From Diplocloster hominis (lineage in GTDB: Bacteria > Bacillota > Clostridia > Lachnospirales > Lachnospiraceae): a DNA stretch of 64,000 nt. The stretch's first letter is position 1. The number at the start of each line of letters is the position of its first letter. The DNA is taken from positions 143,043 to 207,042 of the forward strand of contig NZ_JAWDIY010000007.1 in the NCBI RefSeq assembly GCF_032380655.1, read 5' to 3'. Below are positions 50,399 through 60,250 of the stretch, piece after piece. The notes beneath the pieces are model-generated. The model was not told the DNA's origin and searched no databases. It saw only the letters and a program-made list of their open reading frames with translations. The position numbers and the translations under genes are program-made.

Positions 50399-51990
50399 AT
50401 TATAACCTGCGAGTCATCGTTGCGGAGGACGAACAGCGGATCCGCGCTCATATTACTGAAACGCTTCAGCGCGCCTGCCCGGAAGTCCGGCTGGTAGCAG
50501 AGGCGGGCAACGGAGCAGACGCGCTGAAGCTGGCGGCAGATCTGATGCCTGATGTCATCTTGACGGATATTAAAATGCCGGTCATGGACGGACTGGAATT
50601 AGCCCGGCAGCTTCATATGAGATACCCAAAGATTATCGTTGTCATTATCAGCGGTTATTCGGAATTCGAACTGGCACAGCAGGCCATGCGCTTTGGCGTG
50701 TTTAACTATCTGCTCAAGCCTTTGGAACCGGATAAACTAAAGGATACGTTTCAGGATATTCAGGAAGAATGGCTGTCCAGCCATTCCCGGCGAAAACGTT
50801 CCTTTTTACTGCCGGAGGGAGTGCGCACGGGTCAATCCGGAACCGATCTGTTAAATCATGACCGCTACCTGATGTGTTTAGTCTGTATCGGCAATCTTTG
50901 CAGTGTGGGATATGACGCAACGTTAGATGACTATTTTGAGGATCTCTTTATGCACATCGATTGGGATGGTGTGCTCGGGTTCGATCCTTCCCTGACCGGG
51001 TGGATCTTATCCGATGAGCCCGCAGTAAACCAAAAGTGTCTGATGATCCCCCACGATCCGCAAAATCATATCAATGTCCTGCTGTTTGTACAACGTCTGC
51101 AAAAGGCTTTGAGACAGACCCTTGTATACAGTAACGTCACCATATGCTTCACTCCCGCACCCGTGCCGCGCGGCGAAGTGTGGATGACCGCCCAGCGTCT
51201 GCGCCATGTGATCCAGAATCATCTGGTATTGGGCGGGTCAGGTCTTTTTACCGCGGACCAGCCGGACCCAAAGGAGATTACCGAATTATATAACATCGCC
51301 CGAATCCGGGTCGAGAGTATTATCCGTTCCGCGATCCGCACGACGAACCTCCAGCAGCTGCACATAGAACTTCAGGAAGTTTTGGATTTTGCGAAAGATA
51401 ATCATTTTCCGCAAAAACAGTATGAAAAACTCTTTATGCACACCTTCCATATCCTGGAATTTTCCATGAGGCGATATGATACCGGCACCGTCGAAAAGTT
51501 GATGGAACAGCTGAAGCAGGAACTGTGCCTCGAAATGGAATCAGAGACCATCGATCAGCTTTTTTTCCATTGCGTCGACAACTTTCTGAAATCGCAGGTT
51601 CCCTCGATGAACAAGGAAGAAATGCAGCTGTCCCTTTTAAAATATGTGGAGGATAACTATCAAACCATCGAGAACGTGGAGGACCTGGTATCCGTATTTA
51701 ACTACAGTTATACCTATATCACCCGCATTTTCAAACAGTTAACCGGCGTTACCGTGAACAAATACATTACGGATAAGCGGATCACTGCCGCGAAAAAAAT
51801 GTTTGACTGCAATCCGGATATCAGCATCAAGGATGCGGGAAATTGTGTGGGCTATCATGATCAGCACTATTTCAGCCGCATCTTCAAACAGGTCTGCGGT
51901 ATCAGCCCAAAACAATATAAAGCGGAAACCTTGCAGGACCGTGACCCGGCAGCCGCCCTGCTTCAGGCAGGTCAGGATCAACTCACCTGA
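50395..51990 (+). CDS. YesN-type response regulator (REC + AraC HTH)
   Basis: A 531-residue regulator with an N-terminal receiver (about 5-120; acid pocket VAEDEQRI, phospho-Asp in LTDIKMPVMDG, and switch region IISGYSEFE), a long linker, and a C-terminal AraC/XylS double HTH (about 415-515: YVEDNYQTIENVEDLVSVFNYSYTYITRIFKQLTGVTVNKYI...GYHDQHYFSRIFKQVCGISPKQYK). It most likely activates the downstream glycosidase gene in response to the YesM-type kinase. Confidence 0.9.
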   Translation: MNYNLRVIVAEDEQRIRAHITETLQRACPEVRLVAEAGNGADALKLAADLMPDVILTDIKMPVMDGLELARQLHMRYPKIIVVIISGYSEFELAQQAMRFGVFNYLLKPLEPDKLKDTFQDIQEEWLSSHSRRKRSFLLPEGVRTGQSGTDLLNHDRYLMCLVCIGNLCSVGYDATLDDYFEDLFMHIDWDGVLGFDPSLTGWILSDEPAVNQKCLMIPHDPQNHINVLLFVQRLQKALRQTLVYSNVTICFTPAPVPRGEVWMTAQRLRHVIQNHLVLGGSGLFTADQPDPKEITELYNIARIRVESIIRSAIRTTNLQQLHIELQEVLDFAKDNHFPQKQYEKLFMHTFHILEFSMRRYDTGTVEKLMEQLKQELCLEMESETIDQLFFHCVDNFLKSQVPSMNKEEMQLSLLKYVEDNYQTIENVEDLVSVFNYSYTYITRIFKQLTGVTVNKYITDKRITAAKKMFDCNPDISIKDAGNCVGYHDQHYFSRIFKQVCGISPKQYKAETLQDRDPAAALLQAGQDQLT

Positions 51991-52150
51991 TGATACCGGA
52001 TTGTCCACATAAGATTGCCGGATAATGCATAGAAAAGATCTGAGGTGAATGCTACTATATTGGCGTATACAATCTATGGTTCTCAAATTCAGGAAAAGTA
52101 GGAACTTTCCATGATCAGTTACCATAGGAAAAATGAGGAGGAAAATGTAC

Positions 52151-55100
52151 ATGGTTAAGGTACGATGGAAAAAACTGATCGTCATGCTTATGGTGATCTC
52201 ATTGCTCCCCTGGGGTACTGTGCAGGCGAAGGCCAAAGGAAATGCGGCGCCGGATAACTGGGAACAGCTGAAGGGAATGCTGGCGCAGTACGGCGGTACA
52301 TGGGAACAGCCCGACTTTAGCGGGGCAATCACTAATTTGATGCCAACAACCGCTCTGCTGGGAAATGGCGATATGGGAGCCGTCTCCTATGGGAATTCGC
52401 GCGAAAAGACTTATCTGATTACGAAGGGGGATTTTTGGAACTGCGGCGATCTGTCTACCAACCAGTTAAGCGGGACCAATCCCAAGAGAATTTCCCCGCT
52501 GACGGTTGGGGGACTTTCGATCCGGGAAAAAAGCGGCGAAGATATTTCGTTGGAGCCAACGGTTACGGCGTGCGGATTTATAGACGATTCTGATCCCGCC
52601 TGGAGATACAAGCCGGAAGGTATTCTCGACGGCAAGATGAGCGCGGATAATGAAACATGGGCATGTAAAGAAAATCATGGAGTTTCAGGGGAACATTGGT
52701 TTCAAATCGACTTAAAACAAATCAAAAAATTATCTTCTTATACGCTGTATCATCAGGGAGCATTTAACGCAGCCGGAAGCGCCCACAATACGGTGGACTT
52801 CACAGTAAAAATCAGTACAAATGGCGAGGATTGGACGGAAGTACAGAAAGTAAACGGGAACACCTCCAAGGTAACACAGAAGGATTTTGATGAACCCGTT
52901 GAGGCGAAATATGTAAGGGTTGAGATAACAAAACCCTCCTCAAGAGATCATACTGCGAGAATACCGGAAATGAAGCTCGTGACAGAAGAAGTGCAGGTTT
53001 CTGTCGACGCATGCGGCTTTATAGATGATCCGAATCCTAACTGGCAGTATAAACCAACCGGTATTATCGACGGAAAATGGTCCGCAGACAATGAACTGTG
53101 GGCTTGTAAGGAAAATCACGGAACCCTGGGAGAGCACCATTTTACCATTGATCTCGGTTCCGAAAGGGTATTGAAAAAATATACGATCTATCACCAGGGC
53201 ACCTTTAGTTCTGCGTCCACGGATCGGAATACCAGAGATTTTACAGTTTCTGTCAGTACGAATAAGGAACAGTGGACCGAAATTGAGAACGTAACGGGCA
53301 ATGAAGCTAATGAGACGACGAATGTCTTACCGGAAGCCGTCAGGGCCAGATATGTCAAAGTGCATGTTACGGATCCGGCTGCCAGAGAGGGAGATGAAAC
53401 GGTCCGTATATGCGAGATGAAGCTCTATGATGATGAGGGGACCAACCTTATTACCGGCGAAAAAAGCGATTCGGCATTTCAGGAGCATCAGGACATTACA
53501 AATGGGGTACTGACTACGGACATGACATTTTCAGATGTTCCGGTTACGATGAACACGCTGGTGTCGGCAAATGAGAACCTGATGATAACGGAAGTGACAT
53601 CAAACGGCGATCATCCCATCGAGCTGGAATCAGAGATCTGGACAAACAACGACGTAGCTTTATTCCCGACAGAATCCAATGTGGATGGAAATCGTATCTG
53701 GGCTGCCAGAAAAAGCTCCAATCAGGCAAAAGAGAACGAGATATCCTGGACGTCTGAGGTGGCTCTGTACGCACAGGTACTGAACGCCAAAAATGTGCAG
53801 GCCGTAAAGTGTGATGAATCCGGCTCCAAACTGACCTTTACTCTGGAACCAGGCAACACGGTATATCTGGTAACTTCTGCCGGAGGCGGCGGTAAGACAT
53901 ACAATCATCTGGATGAGCTGGCTGGACCGGATCCAAAACAGGAAGCCGCGGATCTGCTGGATCGTGCGGGCACTGAGGACGCGGTTGCAGACATCAGGCA
54001 GAACAGCTTCAACTGGTGGCAGGACTATTGGATGAAATCCTACATCAACATAGGGGATGATCTGTTACAAAAATACTATTATGGTTCTCTCTACCAACTG
54101 GGAGCCGGCGCAAGGGGCGACAAACTGCCGCCCGGTATATTCGGAATCTGGAACACCACGGACGGAGCCATGTGGAATGGCGATTATCACATGAATTACA
54201 ATTATATCGCCCCGTTTTATGGAATATATTCCAGCAACCGCTGTGAAATAGCAAGATCTGTGAAAGACCCGCTGCTGGATTATATGGAAGAGGGAAAGAG
54301 AAGAGCGAAGACAGATATTGCCAAAATATTCCCGAACTACATAAATGGCGGGGCGGGAACTGCCGATTCCGGCGTGACCTTCCCGGGCAGAGAGGATCTG
54401 AAAGACGGAATCGACGATGCGGTCCTCTATCCGGTGTCGCTTGGGCCCTGGGGAACATCCGCATGGCAGGATGCCAACGGCGGATATCTGATGCAGATGT
54501 ATAACGCTCCTTTTTCCAGCCAGGCAATTACCGCGTATTATACCTATACGCAGGATGCGGCATATCTTCAGGAAGTTTATCCGCTGCTGCTGGCGGAGGC
54601 GAATTTCTTTGAGAAATGGTGTGAAAAGGAAGAGCTTGATTCCGGTGAATACCGGTATAATATCTGGACAGGCGCCCATGAAGATACGTTTGACTTAAAC
54701 GCGCCTACGGCGACGGGAACCGTCAAAAACATTTTATCCTGTCTCCTTGAGGGGACGAAAGCGGGTGCGATCGATCCTCCCGCTGATAAGGTGGCCGTAT
54801 GGGAAGATATGTATCAGCATATGGCCGATATACCCATTGAGACTTATACAAACGGAAGCTTCAGCAAGCCGGTCATCCCCTTAAGTGAAAAAGGGGTAAA
54901 GCTGTGGCCCGGTTCTGCAACCGTTAATCTGGAATTTATCCATCCGGGCGAGCAATTGAATTTTGACTCTTCTCCGGAGCTGTTGGAAGCCGCCAGGAAT
55001 TCCGTGGAACAAAAAGAACTGGTCAATTCCAATATCTGGAACCAGATTAATAACACGCCCAAGATTTATGTTCAGGCCATCCGGGCCGGGTATTCTCCTT

Positions 55101-57496
55101 CCTATGTCATGGAGAAATTCAAAACCCACCTAAACGCGATGGAAAAGAACTTTGCGGTGGTAGATGGGTATCACGGGATCGAAAAAGCCGGAGGCATCGA
55201 ATTTATAAATAACATGCTGCTGCAAAGCGCTGACGGGATTATCAAAGTATTTCCGAACTGGACAGGAGCGGATGCCGGTTTTACCTCTCTAAGGGAAAAA
55301 GGGGCATACCTGGTGTCATCGTCTCTAACAAATCAGACGGTCGACTATGTGGATATCATCAGTGAAACCGGAAATCCGATACAACTGATATGTCCCTGGG
55401 AAGGCGCGCAGGTCACGGATGAAAATGGTGGCATTGTAGAATTTGAATATCTGGAGACGGGGAATTCGAAGGAAAAATATATAAAATTCCAGGCAGAAGC
55501 CGGTAAGAGCTATCATGTAATACAGGGTGATACGCCTGTCGTACCGGACAAAACCGCTTTACAGGATTTGTACAATTCGTCGCTTGAGAAAAACGAAGAG
55601 ACCTATACCGGACAGAGCTGGTTGGATCTCATCGCTGCCAGGGAAGAGGCGGAGAATGTCCTTTCTAATCAGGACGCGGACCGGGACATGATCACAGCTG
55701 CATATGACAAACTGGTAGAGGCGATACAGGCACTGATCGAGAGAGCGGATCTGACCGAACTGCAGGGCCTTTATGACCAGCATCTGCCGAAGCTGGACGA
55801 AGAAAAATATACGCAGGACAGTCGAAACATCCTCCGGGAAGCGTTGGAAAATGCGGCGAATATTATAGGAAAAGGAATCGAGGCCGGCAGAAAGGAAGCG
55901 CAGGAAGCTGCAGCCGGTATAAGACAAGCCGTTCTGGATCTTGAGTTTCAGGATATTGACTATGAAGCATTGCAGGAAAAGATAAAGGGGGCGGAAGAGA
56001 TTCCGCAGGATAAGCTGACCGCCGGCTCTCTGGAGAAACTATTGGCCGCTTTGGAAGAGGCGAAGAAGATCGTTCCGGAAGCTGCTAAGGAAGAGCTGTG
56101 GAATGCGGTGAACAGTCTCATGTCTGTCGTCAACGAATTAGAGTATATGGCCGACTTAAAGGGACTGCAGGCACTCTATGATAAACTCTTTGCAGAGTCA
56201 GGGACATGGACGGATTATACCGATGAGACTGTGGCGATCCTGCAGGGATTCATGACGCAGGCGGAAGCTCTGCTGAGCCGAACGGATCTCACCTCAAAAG
56301 ACCAGGCAAATATCGATGATATAGCAGCGAAATTAGAGCAGAGCGCCAAGGGGCTGATTCTCAAGCCCGCGGATAAGGCGGTTCTGGAGGAAGCTATATA
56401 TAGAGCGGAGTCCATCGACTACACGATCTATACGAGTTCTTCCGTGTCAAAAGTGAGCGCTAAGTTAAAAGCGGCGAAAGAGCTGTTCATCAATACCGAA
56501 CTGACGATCCGGGACCAGCAGAAGGTTCAGGATATGGCCGATCAATTAAACATTGCCCTGGATGCGCTGGACAAAAGAGCGGATAAGGCAGCGCTTAACA
56601 AGCAGATAGCGCGGGCAGAGTCGCTTTCTAAAGATGAATATACAGCAAATTCATGGAAACTGTTAAGTGATGCACTGGAAGCCGCCAGAAATATTCACAA
56701 TGATGACTCCATCGGAGAGTCCGGCCAGGACCGGGTGGATCAGGCGGTTCAGCAGCTGACTGATGCTATAGATGGTCTTAAGAAAAAGCCCCTGGAGCCG
56801 GAACCGACTCCCACCGTGAAACCGGAACCTTCTGTACAGCTGGAGATCCAGCACGGTAACAACGTACCGGCTCTAAATCTTGGCAAAGACGCCGATCTGT
56901 CCAGGGCATTTCTGAGCGAAGAGGAGCAAAAGATGATGGCGCAGGGCGTCAGCGCGACAGTCCGGATCCTCATTGAAAATGCCAATACCAAAGCGGAAGA
57001 ATTAGAGCAGCTCAACCGGGTCCTGGGTGAAAACAATCTGGCAGATATCTGGAATATTCAGATCCTCAAGCGAATCGGGAATGGCCAGGAAAGCGGGGTT
57101 CATATACTCAATCATCCGATAAGATTCACGCTGGAGATTCCCGAGAACCTCAGAACCGGTACCGCTTCACGTAAATTCTATCTGTACCACCTTACAGAAA
57201 CAGGTATCGATATACTGGAAGATCTGGATCAGGATGCCAATACGATCACAGTGGAAAGCGGAGAATTTTCCCTATATGCACTGGTTTACAAGGATGATAA
57301 GCAGAAGGAGGAAACCACCGATGACAAACCTGTATCCAACGACAGCGGTTCAGGGGATAACAGCGCCGTTGATCCGGCTCAGACCGCGGATAACTCACCG
57401 CTCCTTATCTATATCATTTTGATGGCGATTTCCATACTGGCCGCTGCTGCCTGTTATATCACCAGAAAAAGTCATAAAATAAAGGAAAAGTATTGA
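52151..57496 (+). CDS. Large cell-surface GH95-like glycosidase with CBM32 pair and FIVAR repeats
   Basis: A 1781-residue surface enzyme. In order: signal peptide (about 1-28); GH95-type N-domain (NLMPTTALLGNGDMGAVSYG); two tandem discoidin/CBM32 modules (about 135-280 and 282-425, sharing ACGFIDDxxPxWxYKPxGIxDGK) inserted into it; the catalytic (alpha/alpha)6 barrel (about 570-1100) with DYHMNYNYIAPFYG retaining the GH95 N-x-N pair, GAHEDTFD and FIHPG; about five FIVAR-like helical repeats (about 1140-1550); a beta domain; and a C-terminal membrane anchor. GH95 enzymes cleave alpha-L-fucose or galactose; substrate here is uncertain. ATG 52151 follows AGGAGGAAA. Confidence 0.78.
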   Translation: MVKVRWKKLIVMLMVISLLPWGTVQAKAKGNAAPDNWEQLKGMLAQYGGTWEQPDFSGAITNLMPTTALLGNGDMGAVSYGNSREKTYLITKGDFWNCGDLSTNQLSGTNPKRISPLTVGGLSIREKSGEDISLEPTVTACGFIDDSDPAWRYKPEGILDGKMSADNETWACKENHGVSGEHWFQIDLKQIKKLSSYTLYHQGAFNAAGSAHNTVDFTVKISTNGEDWTEVQKVNGNTSKVTQKDFDEPVEAKYVRVEITKPSSRDHTARIPEMKLVTEEVQVSVDACGFIDDPNPNWQYKPTGIIDGKWSADNELWACKENHGTLGEHHFTIDLGSERVLKKYTIYHQGTFSSASTDRNTRDFTVSVSTNKEQWTEIENVTGNEANETTNVLPEAVRARYVKVHVTDPAAREGDETVRICEMKLYDDEGTNLITGEKSDSAFQEHQDITNGVLTTDMTFSDVPVTMNTLVSANENLMITEVTSNGDHPIELESEIWTNNDVALFPTESNVDGNRIWAARKSSNQAKENEISWTSEVALYAQVLNAKNVQAVKCDESGSKLTFTLEPGNTVYLVTSAGGGGKTYNHLDELAGPDPKQEAADLLDRAGTEDAVADIRQNSFNWWQDYWMKSYINIGDDLLQKYYYGSLYQLGAGARGDKLPPGIFGIWNTTDGAMWNGDYHMNYNYIAPFYGIYSSNRCEIARSVKDPLLDYMEEGKRRAKTDIAKIFPNYINGGAGTADSGVTFPGREDLKDGIDDAVLYPVSLGPWGTSAWQDANGGYLMQMYNAPFSSQAITAYYTYTQDAAYLQEVYPLLLAEANFFEKWCEKEELDSGEYRYNIWTGAHEDTFDLNAPTATGTVKNILSCLLEGTKAGAIDPPADKVAVWEDMYQHMADIPIETYTNGSFSKPVIPLSEKGVKLWPGSATVNLEFIHPGEQLNFDSSPELLEAARNSVEQKELVNSNIWNQINNTPKIYVQAIRAGYSPSYVMEKFKTHLNAMEKNFAVVDGYHGIEKAGGIEFINNMLLQSADGIIKVFPNWTGADAGFTSLREKGAYLVSSSLTNQTVDYVDIISETGNPIQLICPWEGAQVTDENGGIVEFEYLETGNSKEKYIKFQAEAGKSYHVIQGDTPVVPDKTALQDLYNSSLEKNEETYTGQSWLDLIAAREEAENVLSNQDADRDMITAAYDKLVEAIQALIERADLTELQGLYDQHLPKLDEEKYTQDSRNILREALENAANIIGKGIEAGRKEAQEAAAGIRQAVLDLEFQDIDYEALQEKIKGAEEIPQDKLTAGSLEKLLAALEEAKKIVPEAAKEELWNAVNSLMSVVNELEYMADLKGLQALYDKLFAESGTWTDYTDETVAILQGFMTQAEALLSRTDLTSKDQANIDDIAAKLEQSAKGLILKPADKAVLEEAIYRAESIDYTIYTSSSVSKVSAKLKAAKELFINTELTIRDQQKVQDMADQLNIALDALDKRADKAALNKQIARAESLSKDEYTANSWKLLSDALEAARNIHNDDSIGESGQDRVDQAVQQLTDAIDGLKKKPLEPEPTPTVKPEPSVQLEIQHGNNVPALNLGKDADLSRAFLSEEEQKMMAQGVSATVRILIENANTKAEELEQLNRVLGENNLADIWNIQILKRIGNGQESGVHILNHPIRFTLEIPENLRTGTASRKFYLYHLTETGIDILEDLDQDANTITVESGEFSLYALVYKDDKQKEETTDDKPVSNDSGSGDNSAVDPAQTADNSPLLIYIILMAISILAAAACYITRKSHKIKEKY

Positions 57497-57516
57497 TAGG
57501 TGTTTGGGATATCTAA

Positions 57517-57582
57517 TCCTTCCCGCCGTAGTGCGATCCCCGCGGAGCGTTTTATTTCATAGGAGCACTTTCCTATGAAATA
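57517..57582. repeat. Double-hairpin intergenic repeat, copy 2
   Basis: Matches copy 1 at 2161-2229 on the same strand with few changes and one 2-base gap. The second hairpin ATTTCATAGGA/TCCTATGAAAT is intact. It lies just beyond the glycosidase stop codon and ahead of that gene's terminator. Confidence 0.7.
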
Positions 57583-57584
57583 AT

Positions 57585-57640
57585 ATTCCCACAGGAATCA
57601 AGGATTTGTTATACTTGATACTCCTGTGGGAATTTTCTTT
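57585..57640 (+). terminator. Terminator after the GH95-like gene
   Basis: ATTCCCACAGGA pairs with TCCTGTGGGAAT, with an inner ATCAAG/CTTGAT helix, followed by TTTTCTTTTCTC. Confidence 0.85.
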
Positions 57641-57743
57641 TCTCTAAATAATCTTCTGTCCAGCGTCGGCTATGGCTTCCTTAAACGGCAGCGTCGGCTC
57701 TCTGAAAGGAAGGATAGCGCTGTTGTAAATTGTACTGTTAGGT

Positions 57744-59192
57744 TTACTGCCGGATATCCACCAGGCCCATGTCCAGACTGGAGTCTGAGAATTCATAGGT
57801 ACCGCCATAGGTGTCCAGGTTCAGATACAGCATACCCAGTTCGTTTTCGTTAACCACGTATGCGATATGGACGGTTGCGGTCTCACCTGGTTTGATGCTG
57901 TTGATATAGTTTTTGTTTTCTGATCCGCCCAGGACATCATGGTAGGGCATTTCCAGATTCTGCAGCGGGCTGGTCCCGGAGCTTACGTTCCATTGGTCGC
58001 CGTCCTTGGGCGTCTCACCCTGGTAGATGGCGTAGTTGTCTGTATTTTCCTGTATTTTCATAAGGCTTGCGAAATACAGGACGTCCTTTAGCTCGGTACC
58101 ACCGGTATTTTGGTATTCTACCGTAACATACACCAGTTTTTGAGGGACTTCCCGGGTTTCTATGATTTCGTCCAGGGAATCTACGCCATTTCCGGTTTTT
58201 ATATAGTTGATCGTGTTGGGAAGCAGCTTCCCGCCGGCATCAACGGCTCCGTCGAATGCGCTGTCCATGTAGGCCGGTTCCAGAAGGCTTACATCGTCTG
58301 TAATCTGTACATCGGTTACTTTAATCTTCAGATTAGACGCCAGTTCAGAATCCAGGGAATCTGAGGGAGAGAAGGAATCACCTATTTTGTGGACGTTCTG
58401 CATTTTTTCTTTGGGTACGGTAAGGCACATCTCCCATTCGCCGGATTCGCTTAATTCTTCGTTCTCCTTCACGGAAGCGGCATAGTCGCTCCATGCAAGA
58501 GCAGATGTACCTTCACTTCCGTCTTCGGCCGGGGTCAGACGGATTCCTTCGGCTATCTTCAAGGCCTCTTCCCTGGTTACATCCTCACCTACGAACATCT
58601 GGACAACGTGATGGACTTCCGGGAAGGAAAGGTAGATTCTCTGGTTAAAATTAATACTGCCGTCGTTTCCTTTCTGCATTTCCAGGTAAACACCATCATG
58701 TCCTCCGGCCAGGATATTCTCACTGTTCAGGACCCCTGTATCCAGTACCCGGAATGCGTCGTCTCCCTGGTCCATACTATAAAGGACAATACTTACCCCA
58801 CCGATATGCAAAGTATCGGCGTAGCTGTATTTCCCTTCTTCCGTCCGGACCATTCCTTCGGGGAGATAATCGACTTCTAATGTTACAGAAGGTATATTAA
58901 GCGGAGTGGACTGACCCTGTGCCTGTGTTCCCGCTTCCGTCACGTCCGCCTTCTGAATCGTGGTCTCTACCGCATATTCTCCCGCCGCTTCCCGGTTCAT
59001 CTGGTATAGCTTAACTCCCGCGAATACGGTGGTTCCCAGTATCATCACGGCTGCTGCGGATGCTACTGCGATCTTAGCGACCGAAAAATGGGGTTTCACG
59101 GTTTTTATCTGCTTTGCTACTTCCCGTTCTACCATAGCTCTCATATCTACCGGCATTTTGGGGAATTCCTGTTTCATGTCTTCTAATCTCAT
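57744..59192 (-). CDS. Anti-sigma-factor-like membrane protein
   Basis: A 482-residue bitopic protein. The cytoplasmic N-terminus (about 1-40, MRLEDMKQEFPKMPVDMRAMVEREVAKQ) is short, then one membrane helix (about 42-62) and a large extracellular part with a DUF4367-like segment (SVTLEVDYLPEGMVRTEEGKYSY) and a C-terminal immunoglobulin-like region (VTVEYQNTGGTELKDVLYFA). It starts within the sigma factor stop codon (TGATG), so translation is coupled, the normal arrangement of an ECF sigma factor with its anti-sigma partner. An upstream GTG at 59195 is possible. Confidence 0.8.
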   Translation of the reverse strand: MRLEDMKQEFPKMPVDMRAMVEREVAKQIKTVKPHFSVAKIAVASAAAVMILGTTVFAGVKLYQMNREAAGEYAVETTIQKADVTEAGTQAQGQSTPLNIPSVTLEVDYLPEGMVRTEEGKYSYADTLHIGGVSIVLYSMDQGDDAFRVLDTGVLNSENILAGGHDGVYLEMQKGNDGSINFNQRIYLSFPEVHHVVQMFVGEDVTREEALKIAEGIRLTPAEDGSEGTSALAWSDYAASVKENEELSESGEWEMCLTVPKEKMQNVHKIGDSFSPSDSLDSELASNLKIKVTDVQITDDVSLLEPAYMDSAFDGAVDAGGKLLPNTINYIKTGNGVDSLDEIIETREVPQKLVYVTVEYQNTGGTELKDVLYFASLMKIQENTDNYAIYQGETPKDGDQWNVSSGTSPLQNLEMPYHDVLGGSENKNYINSIKPGETATVHIAYVVNENELGMLYLNLDTYGGTYEFSDSSLDMGLVDIRQ

Positions 59193-59668
59193 CACAGCGC
59201 CTCCTTAGCTTCCAACTCATTTTTTAATCGTGCTCTCGCTCTGGCCAATCGGTTTTTGACTGCACTTTCCGAGAGATCCAGCAGCTGCGCAATCTCACGG
59301 ACGTTATATCCATCTACATAATACAGGATGATGGTCAGTCTCGCGTCCCTGGGCAGCAGGCCGACTGCCTCGTACAGATCGGAGTAATCCCTGGTCTGTG
59401 CCTCCATATCTTCCGGCATATAGCTTTCCAGCGAGACGATCCGTTTTTCTGTCCTCATAATCTTGTAGCATTCGTTGATCAGAATTCGGATCAGCCAGGT
59501 CCGGGCATAGGCATCTGATTTCAATGCGTGTAATTTTGTAAATGCTTTCACGATTGCTTCCTGTATGGCGTCCGCACAGTCCGCGTCGTTGCGCAGCAGC
59601 GTCCGCGCCACATGATACATGGTGTCCTCGGAAGCAATGATCAGCTCTCCTAATTGTTCCTTCTTCAT
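59192..59668 (-). CDS. ECF-type RNA polymerase sigma factor
   Basis: A 158-residue sigma-70 family protein with region 2 (DAIQEAIVKAFTKLHALKSDAYARTWLIRILINECYKIMR, including the -10 recognising helix) and region 4 (LLPRDARLTIILYYVDGYNVREIAQLLDLSESAVKNRLARARARLK). It lacks regions 1 and 3 as usual for ECF (group 4) factors. Its partner at 57744-59192 likely holds it inactive at the membrane until an envelope signal arrives. ATG 59668 follows AGGAAGGACAAAC. Target promoters unknown. Confidence 0.92.
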   Translation of the reverse strand: MKKEQLGELIIASEDTMYHVARTLLRNDADCADAIQEAIVKAFTKLHALKSDAYARTWLIRILINECYKIMRTEKRIVSLESYMPEDMEAQTRDYSDLYEAVGLLPRDARLTIILYYVDGYNVREIAQLLDLSESAVKNRLARARARLKNELEAKEAL

Positions 59669-60250
59669 GTTTGTCCTTCCTGCCGGCCGGCATTTCTTTT
59701 TGTTTCATAAGTTAGATGCACGAAGGGGGGATTCGGTCCCATGGATTTTATTATTTTTGACTTTTATGGTCCGGGAAGAACCCTGGGGGCGGGATGGGGG
59801 ACTCCTGTTTCGGGCGGCGGGGCGGGCTTCTGGCCTTTGGCGGGCGGAGGGCTGTTTGCTGGCAGCTGCTAAGTGGAATCCGGCGGGCAGACTCAGGACC
59901 CGGTCCAATTCACCGGAAACGCATGATGCGTTTCCAGTTCAGTGGACCTTGCCCGTCGGACGTGAAGTCCGCCGGGCATCCTGAGTCTGCCCGCCGGATT
60001 CCGCTAAGCAGCTGCACAGCCGCCCTATGCCCGCCAAAGGCCAGAAGCCCGCCCCGCCGCCCGAAACAGGAGTCCCCCATCCCGCCCCCAGGGTTCTTCC
60101 CTGCATTGGTGAAGGCTAAGTAGTTAATGCGTAATATTTTTACATGTTGATCTCATAAGTTTGTTCATGTTAGGTCGTATTTTTAGGGATTTGCCCTGTA
60201 GCAGTATTAGATTCTGCCTTTTACGTCCGTGTATGATATCTGCCAGCTTA
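59669..60250. other. Intergenic region holding giant hairpin element 3
   Basis: Lies between the divergent sigma factor and the end of cca. Apart from element 3 (59773-60101) I see only AT-rich flanks. Frames read through the element are hairpin artefacts. Confidence 0.7.
59773..60101. repeat. Giant hairpin element 3 (329 bp)
   Basis: The outer 73 bases (59773-59845 and 60029-60101) are perfect reverse complements, from GGGAAGAACC inward to GGCGGGC. Inner arms continue (GGAATCCGGCGGGCAGACTC-type pairing to GCCGGATTCC), with two side hairpins, GGAAACGCAT/ATGCGTTTCC and TGCCCG...CGGGCA, near the middle. GC-rich like elements 1 and 2 but not similar in sequence. Confidence 0.9.
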
